The position numbers were made by a program, and so were the translations under genes. A DNA stretch of 64,000 nucleotides from Algiphilus sp. (GTDB lineage Bacteria; Pseudomonadota; Gammaproteobacteria; Nevskiales; Nevskiaceae). The stretch is taken from positions 1 through 64,000 of the forward strand of contig NZ_JAGLEJ010000036.1 in assembly GCF_023145115.1 (NCBI RefSeq), read 5' to 3'. Shown here in pieces: positions 33,712 to 43,307 of this stretch (its first letter is position 1; each line of letters begins with the position of its first letter). Below the pieces are notes generated by a model. That model did not search any database. It saw only the letters and a program-made list of their open reading frames with translations, and had not been told where the DNA came from.

Positions 33712-34884
33712 ATGACGTCATCGCCCGAGAAAACCGCGTTGCGCCTCGGCATCATGCCGCTCACCGATGCGGCACCGGTCATCGTGGCCCGAGACCTCGG
33801 CTTCTTCGCCAAGCACGGGCTGGAGGTCGAGGTGTGCCTCGAGACCGCCTGGGCCAGCGTGCGCGACAAGCTCGCTGCCGGCATGCTCGATGCCGCCCAC
33901 ATGCTCGCGCCCATGCCGCTCGCCGCCGCCCTCGGCCTCGACGGCATCGGCGTGCGCATGATCACGGCCATGTCGCTCAACCTGAACGGCAACGCCATCA
34001 CGGTGTCGCGCTCGCTCTACGAACGCCTCGGCGTGAGCGGCGCCGACCCGGGCGCGGCGGGCCTCGCGCTCAAGCGCGTGCTGCAGTGCGACCGCGCCGC
34101 CGGCGTGCCACCGCACGTCTTCGCGCACGTCTACCCGTTCTCGTCGCATCACTACGAGCTGCGCTACTGGCTGGCAGGGTGCGGCATCGACCCCGAGCGC
34201 GATCTGCAGCTGGTGGTCATCCCGCCCGCCCAGATGGTCGAGCACCTCCGCGAGGGGCGCATCGACGGCTTCTGCGTCGGCGCGCCGTGGAGCACGCTGG
34301 CGGAATCGTCGGGCACCGGTCGCATCCTGGTGAGCAAGCACCAGATATGGAACAACAGCCCCGAGAAGGTGCTGGGCGTCACCGAGGACTGGGCCGACCG
34401 CAACCCACAGACCCATCTCGCGCTGGTCGCCGCGCTCATCGAAGCCGCACGCTGGCTCGACCTGCCCGAGAACCGCGGCGAGGCCGCGCGGCTACTGGCG
34501 GCGAGCCGCTGTCTCGAAGCCCCCGCGGACATCCTGCACCGCTCGCTGAACCCCGGCGCCGCCGCTCCGGACCGCGACCCGGGGCTGGTCTTCCACGCCG
34601 GCGCGGCCACCTTCCCGTGGCGCTCCCATGCGCAGTGGTTCCTGCGTCAGATGCAGCGCTGGCACCACGCCGCGCCCGACATCGACGTCCGCGGCCTCGC
34701 CGAGACGGTCTATCGGCCGGACCTGTACCGCGTCGCCGCGCGGCGCGTGCACGAGCCCTTCCCCAAGACCGACCTCAAGTCCGAGGGCCTCCACGCCGCG
34801 CTCTGGCAGACCCCCACCGAGGGCGGCGCCATGACCCTGGGCGCCGACCGCTTCTTCGACGGCGAGCAGTTCGACCCGATCTGA
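33712..34884 (+). CDS. nasS: Nitrate-sensing NasS protein (NrtA-like)
   Basis: A 390-residue cytosolic relative of the nitrate-binding transport protein NrtA. It lacks a signal peptide (MTSSPEKTALRLGIMPLTD), as expected for a sensor rather than a transporter part. LGFFAKHGLEVEV, SVRDKLAAGMLDAAHMLAPM and FCVGAPWSTLA belong to the two-lobed binding fold. Without nitrate it holds NasT inactive; nitrate binding frees NasT. The ATG at 33712 follows the nasT stop by ten bases. An earlier in-frame ATG at 33661 lies inside nasT and is rejected. Confidence 0.93.
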   Translation: MTSSPEKTALRLGIMPLTDAAPVIVARDLGFFAKHGLEVEVCLETAWASVRDKLAAGMLDAAHMLAPMPLAAALGLDGIGVRMITAMSLNLNGNAITVSRSLYERLGVSGADPGAAGLALKRVLQCDRAAGVPPHVFAHVYPFSSHHYELRYWLAGCGIDPERDLQLVVIPPAQMVEHLREGRIDGFCVGAPWSTLAESSGTGRILVSKHQIWNNSPEKVLGVTEDWADRNPQTHLALVAALIEAARWLDLPENRGEAARLLAASRCLEAPADILHRSLNPGAAAPDRDPGLVFHAGAATFPWRSHAQWFLRQMQRWHHAAPDIDVRGLAETVYRPDLYRVAARRVHEPFPKTDLKSEGLHAALWQTPTEGGAMTLGADRFFDGEQFDPI

Positions 34885-34916
34885 CCGCAGGCGTCACCGC
34901 CGCGGGGGATCACCGG

Positions 34917-34937
34917 ATCGGGCGGACCCCGCCCGAT
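34917..34937. terminator. Convergent palindrome between nasS and the RND exporter gene
   Basis: A perfect 9 bp stem with a 3-base loop, 32 bases after nasS and 28 bases after the end of the opposing exporter gene. There is no T-tract on either side, so it is a weak or bidirectional terminator at best. Confidence 0.5.
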
Positions 34938-34965
34938 TCAGCTTCACCTGCCCGCCGCGCGTCGC

Positions 34966-37494
34966 CTATGCCGGGTTTCCGCTGCGCCAGCGCTCGCGCA
35001 GCGCGAACAGACCGGGCAGCATGACGATGCAGGCGATGAAGGCGAACGCGATGCTCAGACCGCTGACCGTGCCGAAGCGCTGCAGCGGTGGCGAGAACGC
35101 GAGCGCCAGCACGCCGAATCCGCACAGCGTCGTCAGCGCGCTTCCGAGGAGAGCGCCGCCGGTCCCGCATAGCCCCGAGGTGAGCGCATCGGCGACGCTG
35201 GCGCCGGCCGCGCGCTCGGCCACCAGGCGTTCGCCGAGATGGACGCAGTAGTCGACCCCGAGTCCGATCGCGAGACTGGTGATGACCACGGTCTCGCTGT
35301 TGAAGGGAATGCCGAGCACGGCCATGGCACCCAGCAGCCAGGCCAGCGCCACCACCACCGGGACCAGGAAGAGCACCCCCAGCGCCGGCATGCGGAACCG
35401 CCGTCCATAGACCGATGCCAGCAGCGCAAGAATCAGCACCAGGGTCACCGCGAAGCCGTTGACCAGTGTCTCGAACAGCGCGCGCTGGATGACGGCCTGC
35501 ACCACCGGCAGTCCGGTCGCCACCGCGCGCACCGGGGCCTCCGCCTCGATGCGGTTGGCCAGCTCGCGCACATCCGCGGCAATGGACTCGGGGGGCGCAT
35601 TGACCAGGATGCCGAGGCGCAATCGCGCCGACTCGTAGGCGCCGTCGGGTGCGCGATGCAGCACTTCGCCCGCGCGCTCGGAGTCGAGCGCGATGAAGCG
35701 GTCGAAGACCGCGGCCACGTCGCGGTCCGGGAGTCCGTCGCCGTCGTCGTCGCGATCGCGCATCAGCGCGGCGAGCTCGGGAAACTGGCCGGCGGATCGC
35801 CGCAGCGCGAAGGCCGGACTGTGCGTGATGATGGTGCCGTGCGCGGTGACCCCGCGCGCAACGCGCTCGACCGCGGTCAGGAGCCCGGGTGCGGTCACCT
35901 CGCCCTTGATGAGCACCTGCGCTTCGGACGCGAAGGGATTCTGCCGGAAGGTGTCCTTGACGTAGGCCAGATCGGCGCGCGCATCGTAGTTGCCGGGCGC
36001 GAAGGGTTCCGGAAGCGCGCGTACCCAGGCCGGCGGCTCGCGCGGCATGAAGTCCTCGGGATCGAAGCGGGTATCGATGCCGGTGGCGGCCACCGCCCCG
36101 CCGACCGCGAGCAGCAGGCAACCCGCGACGGAAAGCCCCGGATGGCGCGCCGACAGCGCCGCCACGCCCCGCAGGAGGCGATGCATCCATCCGGCCCTGA
36201 GTCCGACCGCCGGACTGCGGCGCGTGCGCCCGCGCCGCTCCAGCCACTGGTCCATCCCGATCTTGAGCGCCGGCACCAGCGCGCCGAACACCAGCAGCGC
36301 CGACAGGATGCCGAGACCGCTGACCAGCGCGAAGTCGCGGATCGACGCCAGCGGACTGATGACGTTGGCGAAGAAGGCCAGCGCCGTGGTCACCGCCGCG
36401 GTGACCAGGGCGGCCATGACACCCCCCACCGCGACCGTGGTCGCGGCGGCCGTGTCCGGTTCGCCCGCGTCCGTGCGCGCCTCGCGGTAGCGCATGACGA
36501 TGTGCAGCGAATAGTCGATGCTCAGCCCGACCAGCAGGAAGGGCACCGCGATCAGCAGCGACGTCCGCGGGATCGCCAGCCAGCCCTGCAGACCGCTGAG
36601 CCAGATCAGCACGAGTGCGGCGCCCAGCAGGCTGAGCAGAATGTCCCAGACGTCGCGGTAGGCAATGGTGAGCGCAAGCACCAGCAGGATCAGCGCCACC
36701 GGCGTGATGATGACGAAGCTGTCGCCCACCGCGCGCACCGAGGCCGCCTTGACCACCCCGCGCCCCGACACGAAGGCATCCGGGAAGGCCGCGCGCGCCA
36801 TGACGTCCATGCGCGCCTGGGCATCGAGGACCGCATCCTCGCCGACGACGCCGCTGGCGGGATTGTGCTGGCGGATGTGGGTCGCGCGGGCCCGCGCCCG
36901 GGTCGACCCGACCACGTAGTCGGACGGCAGGTAGTTGCGGGGCTCGGCAGCACTCAGCGGCGAGGCCGGATCGAGCAGCTCGGCGAGCAGCGACTCCGTT
37001 TCGGCGTCGGAAAGCGCCGCCAGTGCATCGATCTGGGCGGCGAGGTCCGGCTCGGGCCCCTCCAACCCGTCGATGCCGCGATCACGCGCCCAGGCCAGTC
37101 GCGCGATCAGGTTCTCGATGCCTTCGAAGCCGTCCTCGCGCAGCGTTTCGGCCAGCGGCTGCTCGGCCCGGATGGCACGCTGCAGCTCGAGGCCGCGGAG
37201 CAGCGATGCCCGGGTCAGCACGTTGCCCAGCAGCACTTCCCCGCCCTCGCCCTCGAAGGACCCGGCGCGCACCACGATCTGCGAGCTGACCGACTTCCCG
37301 GCGCGGTAGGTCGCCTCGATCTCGTCGGCGGCCTCGTGCGCCGCCGAGCGCACCGCGGCCTCGCCGATGTCGGCCTTGCTGCGCTCGCCGACGCCGGCAC
37401 CGGCGCCGACCAACAGGGTCAGCGCCAGGAGCAGCCACGTCATCGGCCGTCGGCGGGCGACCAGCCACGCGGCATAGCGTTCGGCCACGGTCAT
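34966..37494 (-). CDS. MMPL/RND-superfamily exporter
   Basis: An 842-residue inner-membrane protein with the two-fold RND layout: one N-terminal span (about 18-36), a large periplasmic loop, a five-span block near residues 240-430, a second loop and a second span block near 650-830. The proton-relay Asp residues are in GLSIDYSLHI and GLGVDYCVHLGER. MMPL and HpnN-type members move lipids, hopanoids or other hydrophobic molecules. It is the last gene of the TPR operon, 69 bases after the small periplasmic protein. No membrane-fusion or outer-membrane channel gene accompanies it, so the TPR proteins may act as scaffold. The cargo is unknown. Confidence 0.85.
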   Translation of the reverse strand: MTVAERYAAWLVARRRPMTWLLLALTLLVGAGAGVGERSKADIGEAAVRSAAHEAADEIEATYRAGKSVSSQIVVRAGSFEGEGGEVLLGNVLTRASLLRGLELQRAIRAEQPLAETLREDGFEGIENLIARLAWARDRGIDGLEGPEPDLAAQIDALAALSDAETESLLAELLDPASPLSAAEPRNYLPSDYVVGSTRARARATHIRQHNPASGVVGEDAVLDAQARMDVMARAAFPDAFVSGRGVVKAASVRAVGDSFVIITPVALILLVLALTIAYRDVWDILLSLLGAALVLIWLSGLQGWLAIPRTSLLIAVPFLLVGLSIDYSLHIVMRYREARTDAGEPDTAAATTVAVGGVMAALVTAAVTTALAFFANVISPLASIRDFALVSGLGILSALLVFGALVPALKIGMDQWLERRGRTRRSPAVGLRAGWMHRLLRGVAALSARHPGLSVAGCLLLAVGGAVAATGIDTRFDPEDFMPREPPAWVRALPEPFAPGNYDARADLAYVKDTFRQNPFASEAQVLIKGEVTAPGLLTAVERVARGVTAHGTIITHSPAFALRRSAGQFPELAALMRDRDDDGDGLPDRDVAAVFDRFIALDSERAGEVLHRAPDGAYESARLRLGILVNAPPESIAADVRELANRIEAEAPVRAVATGLPVVQAVIQRALFETLVNGFAVTLVLILALLASVYGRRFRMPALGVLFLVPVVVALAWLLGAMAVLGIPFNSETVVITSLAIGLGVDYCVHLGERLVAERAAGASVADALTSGLCGTGGALLGSALTTLCGFGVLALAFSPPLQRFGTVSGLSIAFAFIACIVMLPGLFALRERWRSGNPA

Positions 37495-37563
37495 GACCGG
37501 GGACCGACCGCGACCGTGGAACTGCCCGACATGCCGGCGCCTGCGTGGTGGTGCATGCCGACG

Positions 37564-37854
37564 CTAGCGACGTTCCAGCTGGGTGCGCCGGAAGAGATCG
37601 ACGGTCTCATGGATCTCGACGCGTGCGCGGGTATCGTCGACCGCTCCCACGTCCGGCGCCAGCGGCAGATGGCGCGGCGGACGATCCATGTCGCTGGCGG
37701 GGTCCTCGCGCCAGGGCATGAAGAAGAGGCCGATCGCCGATTCCTGATCCCCCACGATGGTGCTGCCCGCGGCGGGGCCGGCATCGTCGGCCGCGATCGC
37801 GGGTGTGCCGAGCACGGCCATCAGGGCCAGCGCCATGGTCGTTGCTCCCTTCAT
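37564..37854 (-). CDS. Small exported protein of unknown function (96 aa)
   Basis: A 96-residue protein with a clear signal peptide (MKGATTMALALMAVLGTPAIA, cleaved about residue 21). The mature 75 residues are hydrophilic, proline- and aspartate-rich, with GLFFMPWREDP and a charged C-terminal helix. No family is recognised. The ATG overlaps the stop of the TPR lipoprotein gene (ATGA), which supports that it is real and co-made. It may be an accessory of the exporter. Confidence 0.65.
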   Translation of the reverse strand: MKGATTMALALMAVLGTPAIAADDAGPAAGSTIVGDQESAIGLFFMPWREDPASDMDRPPRHLPLAPDVGAVDDTRARVEIHETVDLFRRTQLERR

Positions 37855-38534
37855 GCACCACCTCCGGTGATCGCCAGCGAACGCGGCGGGGCACTGATGC
37901 CGCGGGCTTCCAGCTCGCGCACCCAGACCCGCACGATGAGATCGTCCTCCGAGCCGCGTTCGAGATAGGCGCGGTAGGCGGCCAGCGCGGCCTCGGGGCG
38001 TTCCAGGTAGACGTCGTACAGCACGCCCAGGTTGCGGTAGGCGATCGCATAGTCGGGGTGCAGGGCAATGGCTCGGCGATAGGCCTCCTCGGCGCGTGCA
38101 TAGTCACCCTGCTCGCGGTAGAGGATGCCCAGCCAGTTGTGGGCCACGGCGTTCTCGGGGTTGGTCCGGACCGCCTCGCGGAAGTGCTGCAGCGCGACCT
38201 GCTGCTGGTTGCCGCGCGCCTCGAGAATGCCCAGATTGGTGAGCGGCCCCGACAGGGTCGGGTAGGCATCGGCGAGCGAGCGCAACAGCCCGCGCGCCTC
38301 GTCGCGACGCCCGTCACGCATCAGCGCGAGCGCTTCCTGGAAATAGCGGTCGGCCTTGCTGCGATCGGCGGCGCTCAGCGCGCGATCGGCACCCGGGTCG
38401 CGATCGCCCGCCGGTCGCTGGCTGCCACCGGAGGCACAGCCCTGCAGCCCGGCGGCGATGGCGACGAGCAGTGCGAAGACGACCGCCCGCGGCGCGCGCG
38501 GTCGATACCCGATGCCGTCACTGGAGCGAGGCAT
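37851..38534 (-). CDS. TPR-repeat lipoprotein
   Basis: A 227-residue protein with a lipoprotein signal: a hydrophobic stretch (about 18-30) followed by the lipobox LQGC. The mature part has about four tetratricopeptide repeats (for example AVAHNWLGILYREQGDYARAEEAYR-type units near residues 125-175). It would be anchored in the outer membrane and bind partners. The ATG at 38534 lies within the end of the previous TPR gene (17-base overlap). It is similar in build to PilW/NlpI-type scaffolds. Confidence 0.8.
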   Translation of the reverse strand: MPRSSDGIGYRPRAPRAVVFALLVAIAAGLQGCASGGSQRPAGDRDPGADRALSAADRSKADRYFQEALALMRDGRRDEARGLLRSLADAYPTLSGPLTNLGILEARGNQQQVALQHFREAVRTNPENAVAHNWLGILYREQGDYARAEEAYRRAIALHPDYAIAYRNLGVLYDVYLERPEAALAAYRAYLERGSEDDLIVRVWVRELEARGISAPPRSLAITGGGA

Positions 38535-41370
38535 ACTGATCCTCCCTGCGTTCGTGCTTGCCGTAGCGCGCCGGCACGAGCTCGGTCAGCGCCGTGGCGC
38601 TGCGCCGGATCCAGCGGTCCCAGAAGCCGTTGCCGAGCCGGCCGAGATTGGTTTCGTGCAATGCGATCGCCTGCTCTTCCAGCGGATAGGCGCGGTCCTC
38701 GAGGAGCAGCTCGTACTCCATCAGCGCCGCCCCGCTGAGATCCGGCGGCGGCGCCGATGCCAGCAGATCGGCCGCGAGGTCGCGATAGATTTCGGCGGTG
38801 GCATAGCTCGCGGCGGTGACGACCTCGTCGAAGCCTGATGCCGCGGCCCGTTCCAGCGCACGGATGGCCTCGTCCACGAGTCGCTTGCGCGCGGCCAGGT
38901 GCTCGCCGATGGGATGACGCAGCGGCTTGCCGGCCGCACGCCGCGCAGCGTGCCGGCCCAGCGCCAGATGCGCGCGGGCCGCGAGCAGCGCCGAATAGTC
39001 GCTGGCGCCGCGGCCGGCGGCACCGTGCGCCGCGATGATCTCGCGCTGCCAGCGCAGCGCGGCGTCGCGGTTCCCGCGCACGGCCTCGGCATAGTGGGCC
39101 ACGCGCTCGCGCGCCTTCTGGGCGCGGTCGAGCGGCCGCTGCCACTGGCCGGCGTACTGCGTGTAGGCGCGTTCGGCGGCGGCCGTATCGCCGGCCTCGT
39201 CGTAACCGCTGGCAGCGGCCCACTGCGCCTCGCGGCGCTCCGCCGAACCCGGGGCGGCGCGCCTGGCGATGCGCTCGTAGACGACGGCGGCCGAGCCGGG
39301 ACGCCCCAGCGCCTCGAAGGCGGTCACCAGCCACTTGTCGGCATCGGGCACCAGCTCGTGTCCGGCATGGCGCGTGCGGAAGGCTTCGAAGGCCGCCACC
39401 GCCTCGCCCCAGCGCTCGGCTGCGGCATAGCTGGCGGCGGCATCGTAGTCGGCGTCTGCGCGCAGTGGCGTGTCCGGGGCGATCTCGCCCACGCGCGCGA
39501 ACAGCCGCGCCGCCGCCGCGGGCTCGCCGCGGTCGCGCGCGGCCTCGGCCTGGCGATAGACCGCGACCGCGGCGCGCTCCGTCACCCGCCCATGACGCTC
39601 GTCCCCGGCGGGCAGCATCCCGCGGACGGCGAGATAGGCGGTCTCGGCCTCGGCCCACTCGGCGGCCTCGAAGCGGGCGTCCGCGACCACGTGCGCTGCG
39701 TCAGTCCGCAGCGGGGTGGCCGCGCCCTCGGCGTCGCGCACGCGCCCGGCGATGGTGCGCGCCCGTTCCCAGTCGGCGAGCGCGTAGGCGTTCTCGGCGG
39801 CGCGCAGCAGCACCCGCTCGCGCTCGGGATGCTGGGGCTGGGCCTCGGCGAGCTGCAGCGCCAGCGCGATGGCATCGTCGAGTGCCGCGGCACGCGTGTC
39901 TTCCGGTGTCTCCCCGGCGATGCGCTGCTGGGTCTGGACGGCGGCGAGCGCGGCCTCGGCCGCATGCGGATTCGGCGCGTGCTCGAAGGCCAGCGCGCGG
40001 TACTGCGCCACCGCGCCCGGAAGATCACCCCCTTCGAGCAGGGCATCGGCGCGGTGCAGGCGCGCCTCCGCGATCCGCTCGCCGTCGGCCGGCAGCAGCG
40101 CGATCAGCTCGCGGTACCAGTCGGCCGCCACCAGGAAGCGCTCGGTGCCGGCGCGATCAGTGTCGGCGAGCTCCTGCGCCACCGCGTGGTGATGGCGGGC
40201 CAGGGTCGCGACATGCTCCCGGAAGCGCTCGCCGAAGGCGGCGTCGGCCTCGCGGCCCTCCCAGTAGGGGCCGTCCGGATGGAAGCGGCGCGCCAGCGCC
40301 GCGCGCGCCGCCATCGCCGGCTCGACGAAGCCGCCGGCCTCGTAGGCCCGGACCGCCCGATCCTGGAAGGCGGCCGCCAGCGGATGCGCCGAGCGGCTGC
40401 CGGCGAATGCGGCGAAGGTGGTCGCGGCATCGGTATAGCGTTCGCGCTCGAGCATCAGCGCGGCGAGCGCGGAGTGGTAGAGCGCGGCCCGGGCATCGAT
40501 GCGTCCGGCCACCGCGTCGGACGGGCTGACCTGCGCCACGCCCCCGGCGCGCAGGAAGGCGAGGCTGATGCCGCGCAGCGCATCGCCGGCGATATCCCGC
40601 TGCTCCGGCGGCAAATCGTCGAGAACCGCCTCGTTGAAGCGGTCGTCGTCGTCGCCGGCGAGGGCCTCGTCGATGACCGGCACGAAGGCGGCGACGGCGG
40701 CATCCGGCTCGCCGTTCCGGAGTCGCGCCCAGCCAAGCTTGTATGCGGCCAGCCGGCGAAGCTCGGGCGAGGCGCTGTCGTCGGCCAGCATGGCGTCGTA
40801 GGCGGAAGCGGCGCGGCCCGGCTGGTCGGTGGCATAGAACAGCTCGCCGGCCCGGAAGGCAGCGTCGGCATGACGCTGGGATTGCGGATAGCGCGCCACC
40901 AGCGTGGCCAGCGACTCGGCCGCGTCGTCGGTGCGGCCGAGCAGGTGCAGCGCCCGCGCCTGCTGGTAGAGCGCCCGGTCATTCCCCGCGATGTCCGGAT
41001 GGGCCGCGAACAGCCGGTCGTACAGCGCCAGCGCGGCTTCGAGACTGTCGCGATCGATGCCGTCCGCGCCGTCACCGGCCCGCACCCGCAGATAGGCCGC
41101 GCGCCGCAGGGCCTCGGCCCGGGTCGCCGGGTCGCGGGCGTAGGCCAGCAGGGTCTCGTAGTGCCGGATGGCCTCGACTACATCGGGGGTTGCTGGCTCG
41201 CCCGGAGCGACCTGCAGGAGCGACCCCTTCGACCCGCTCAGCCACCCGGGGAGCAGGCCGCCGTCGCTCTCGGTGATCGAGCCCAGCCTGGGGGGCGGAT
41301 CGGCGGCGAGTGCCGCCCCGGAGCCCCCCGCGAACACCAGGGCGAACGCCAGTACCGGACCCGGCCGCAT
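38518..41370 (-). CDS. Large exported TPR protein (950 aa)
   Basis: A 950-residue protein with a signal peptide (MRPGPVLAFALVFAGGSGAALAA). Nearly the whole mature chain is helical hairpin repeats of the TPR/Sel1 kind, with recurring A-x-F/Y-x-A-G-E-L and W-x-x-A spacing (for example QSQRHADAAFRAGELFYA and RYTDAATTFAAFAGSRSAH). It resembles the outer-membrane assembly or gliding/fibre TPR scaffolds found in envelope complexes, but the family is not certain. The ATG at 41370 overlaps the stop of the upstream gene (ATGA). It probably organises a periplasmic complex with the other TPR proteins and the exporter. Confidence 0.8.
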   Translation of the reverse strand: MRPGPVLAFALVFAGGSGAALAADPPPRLGSITESDGGLLPGWLSGSKGSLLQVAPGEPATPDVVEAIRHYETLLAYARDPATRAEALRRAAYLRVRAGDGADGIDRDSLEAALALYDRLFAAHPDIAGNDRALYQQARALHLLGRTDDAAESLATLVARYPQSQRHADAAFRAGELFYATDQPGRAASAYDAMLADDSASPELRRLAAYKLGWARLRNGEPDAAVAAFVPVIDEALAGDDDDRFNEAVLDDLPPEQRDIAGDALRGISLAFLRAGGVAQVSPSDAVAGRIDARAALYHSALAALMLERERYTDAATTFAAFAGSRSAHPLAAAFQDRAVRAYEAGGFVEPAMAARAALARRFHPDGPYWEGREADAAFGERFREHVATLARHHHAVAQELADTDRAGTERFLVAADWYRELIALLPADGERIAEARLHRADALLEGGDLPGAVAQYRALAFEHAPNPHAAEAALAAVQTQQRIAGETPEDTRAAALDDAIALALQLAEAQPQHPERERVLLRAAENAYALADWERARTIAGRVRDAEGAATPLRTDAAHVVADARFEAAEWAEAETAYLAVRGMLPAGDERHGRVTERAAVAVYRQAEAARDRGEPAAAARLFARVGEIAPDTPLRADADYDAAASYAAAERWGEAVAAFEAFRTRHAGHELVPDADKWLVTAFEALGRPGSAAVVYERIARRAAPGSAERREAQWAAASGYDEAGDTAAAERAYTQYAGQWQRPLDRAQKARERVAHYAEAVRGNRDAALRWQREIIAAHGAAGRGASDYSALLAARAHLALGRHAARRAAGKPLRHPIGEHLAARKRLVDEAIRALERAAASGFDEVVTAASYATAEIYRDLAADLLASAPPPDLSGAALMEYELLLEDRAYPLEEQAIALHETNLGRLGNGFWDRWIRRSATALTELVPARYGKHERREDQYASLQ

Positions 41371-43163
41371 CACGACGCCGCCTCCGGCGGCAGCGCGGGT
41401 GCCTCGGTGGCGCCGAAATCGTGGTAGCGCGCCAGCGCTAGGTGCGCTTCGGCCAGATAGGCCTCGACCCGCTCGATGCGCGCCCCGAGATCCCCGAGCG
41501 CGGCGTCCTCCAGCCGGTGCACCGCGGCGCGGGCGGCCGATTCGGCCTCGGCGCCGACCCGTGCGGCATCACCGCCCGCGGAGGCGCCGGCGAGCACGGC
41601 CATGCGCCCGGCGATGCCCCGCAGCACGCGATGATCGCGGTAGGCGGAACGGAATGCCGGATCGGCCTGCAGGTGCTCGATGTAGAAGGTGTCCGGGGCC
41701 CGGCCGTCGCGATTCATCCACCAGCGCGCCTCGCGGCGCTCCAGGATCCATCCGGGCCAACCGCCATCATCGGCCTCGTGCGCCGTCACGAGATCGCGCA
41801 GCGCGCCGGACTCGACGTGATCGCGCGCCGCCAGAAGCTGATCGCGCGCCCGCTCCAGCAGCACGATGGCATCGTCGAACGCTTCCATGGCACGGTCGCG
41901 TGCACCCAGGTGGCCGAACCCGTACCCCATCGCGACCATGCCTTCCTGCACTGCGGGATCGAGCGGGTCGCGCCCGACCAGCTCGCGCCAGGTGCGCAGG
42001 GCGCGCCCCAAATCGGCGCGCCGGCCCTCGGTACCGGCAGCCGCATCGAAGTAGCGGAAACCGGTCTCGCGCCGCAGCTCGCGCTGGACCGCCGGATCGT
42101 CGACCCGCAGCGGCAGTGGCTCGGTCCGCCACGCCAGCGGCATGCCGGCATCGGTCGCGCGCGCGGGGGCGCGTTCCGCATACCCGGTGGGAAGAATGTG
42201 CGCCCAGCCCAGCCCGAGTAGCGCCTGCGCGGTGTAGAGGCCGCGCCGACGGACCGCCTGGAAATGCGCGATGGCCGCATCGCGCTGCCCGCTGGCGAGG
42301 GCGTGCTGGGCCAGCACCAGGTGCGCCTGATCCTGCAGCGTCCAGACAAGCGGGTCGGCGGGCTCGGCGTCCACCACGGCTTCCAGCGTGCCGACGCCCT
42401 CGTCGGTCCGGCCGTCGGCGAAACGCTCGGCGGCACGCCGCATCATCGCCGCGACGCTGGCGCCGGCGGCAGGATCGGCGGCCTGCGAGACGGTTCCGAT
42501 CCCGAGCGCACGCTGCGCGGCCTGCCGGACCGGAGCGGCCTCCGGACCGTCGAGCGCGATCAGCGCGCGGGCGGCGTCGTACGGCCGTCCGGCATCCAGC
42601 AGCATCCCGGCGTAGGCGATGCGGGCCGCGGCGAGCGCCGCCGGACCATCCAGGGGCGCCACCGCGAGGTCGACACCCCCCATCAACCCCGCTTCCTCCA
42701 GTCGCACCGCATAGGTCGCCCCGGCACGCGGGGCATCCAGCCTGGCGGTTGCGCGCAGCGTCGGCGTGCGGGCCACCGACGCATCGCGGCGCGCGTCCAC
42801 GCCGACCCGGAGGGCGGCGCCATCTGGCACCGCGATGGCAACCCGGTATCGGCCGCCGGTGCGCAGCGCCTCCGATTCCAGGTAGCTGACCGAATGCGAG
42901 CGGGTCGGCCCGTCTTCCACCGAGACCGTGATCCGGCGCACCTGGAACTCGGGCTCGACCTGCTGCACGAAGAGCACCACGCTGTCGTCGATGCCGCCGC
43001 CGCGCCCGGCATGGCCCTCTTCCACCGCCAGCGCTGCCGCGGCGACGCGTGCCACATCGGCGTCGCCCCCCGCATCCGCGGCGGCGACGACCGGCTGCCA
43101 CCCGAGCGCCGCCGAGACGGCGAGGGTGCAGCAGCAGACGTAGTGGACGATTGAACGATTCAT
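41370..43163 (-). CDS. Exported TPR-containing protein (597 aa), first gene of the operon
   Basis: A 597-residue protein. Its signal peptide (residues 1-28, containing a VCCC run) is cleaved near VAAADA. The first 170 residues are beta-rich (YRVAIAVPDGAALRVGVD); the rest is alpha-helical TPR-like repeats (LAQHALASGQRDAAIAHFQAV, AMEAFDDAIVLLERARDQL). I do not recognise a named family. The ATG at 43163 follows the attenuated leader by about 17 bases; the longer frames pass through the leader and are rejected. It heads the five-gene TPR/RND unit. Confidence 0.75.
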   Translation of the reverse strand: MNRSIVHYVCCCTLAVSAALGWQPVVAAADAGGDADVARVAAAALAVEEGHAGRGGGIDDSVVLFVQQVEPEFQVRRITVSVEDGPTRSHSVSYLESEALRTGGRYRVAIAVPDGAALRVGVDARRDASVARTPTLRATARLDAPRAGATYAVRLEEAGLMGGVDLAVAPLDGPAALAAARIAYAGMLLDAGRPYDAARALIALDGPEAAPVRQAAQRALGIGTVSQAADPAAGASVAAMMRRAAERFADGRTDEGVGTLEAVVDAEPADPLVWTLQDQAHLVLAQHALASGQRDAAIAHFQAVRRRGLYTAQALLGLGWAHILPTGYAERAPARATDAGMPLAWRTEPLPLRVDDPAVQRELRRETGFRYFDAAAGTEGRRADLGRALRTWRELVGRDPLDPAVQEGMVAMGYGFGHLGARDRAMEAFDDAIVLLERARDQLLAARDHVESGALRDLVTAHEADDGGWPGWILERREARWWMNRDGRAPDTFYIEHLQADPAFRSAYRDHRVLRGIAGRMAVLAGASAGGDAARVGAEAESAARAAVHRLEDAALGDLGARIERVEAYLAEAHLALARYHDFGATEAPALPPEAAS

Positions 43164-43179
43164 GCGCTGGCCCGTGCAG

Positions 43180-43231
43180 AAGCAAGAACGTCCACTGCAT
43201 TGCGCCCGACGGAACGCAACACAGTGGACGT
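43180..43231 (-). terminator. Leader terminator (attenuator) in front of the TPR operon
   Basis: On the minus strand a 10 bp stem (43222-43231 with 43188-43197) encloses an inner ttgcg/cgcaa stem. The downstream tract (tcttgctt) is only moderately T-rich, so this is the weakest of the five leader terminators. Confidence 0.7.
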
Positions 43232-43240
43232 CGTTGTCCA
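43225..43240 (-). promoter_or_regulatory. Antiterminator hairpin with AACGAC hexaloop before the TPR operon
   Basis: Minus-strand stem tggac/gtcca (5 bp) with the loop AACGAC (A1, G4), the same loop as P1 of the nirB leader. Its second arm overlaps the terminator stem, so they exclude each other. I could not find a clean first hairpin upstream. Confidence 0.62.
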
Positions 43241-43307
43241 TACGAGCCGGAACCGGCAACGCGCTCGGAGGCGCTGCTCGCGTCGTTCCGACTCGTCATC
43301 CGGTAAT

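Noticed and set aside
38899..41427. 842-residue plus-strand open frame opposite the large TPR gene
   Set aside because: Antisense shadow; Gly/Ala/Arg-rich with no signal peptide or motif, while the minus frame has a signal peptide and repeats.
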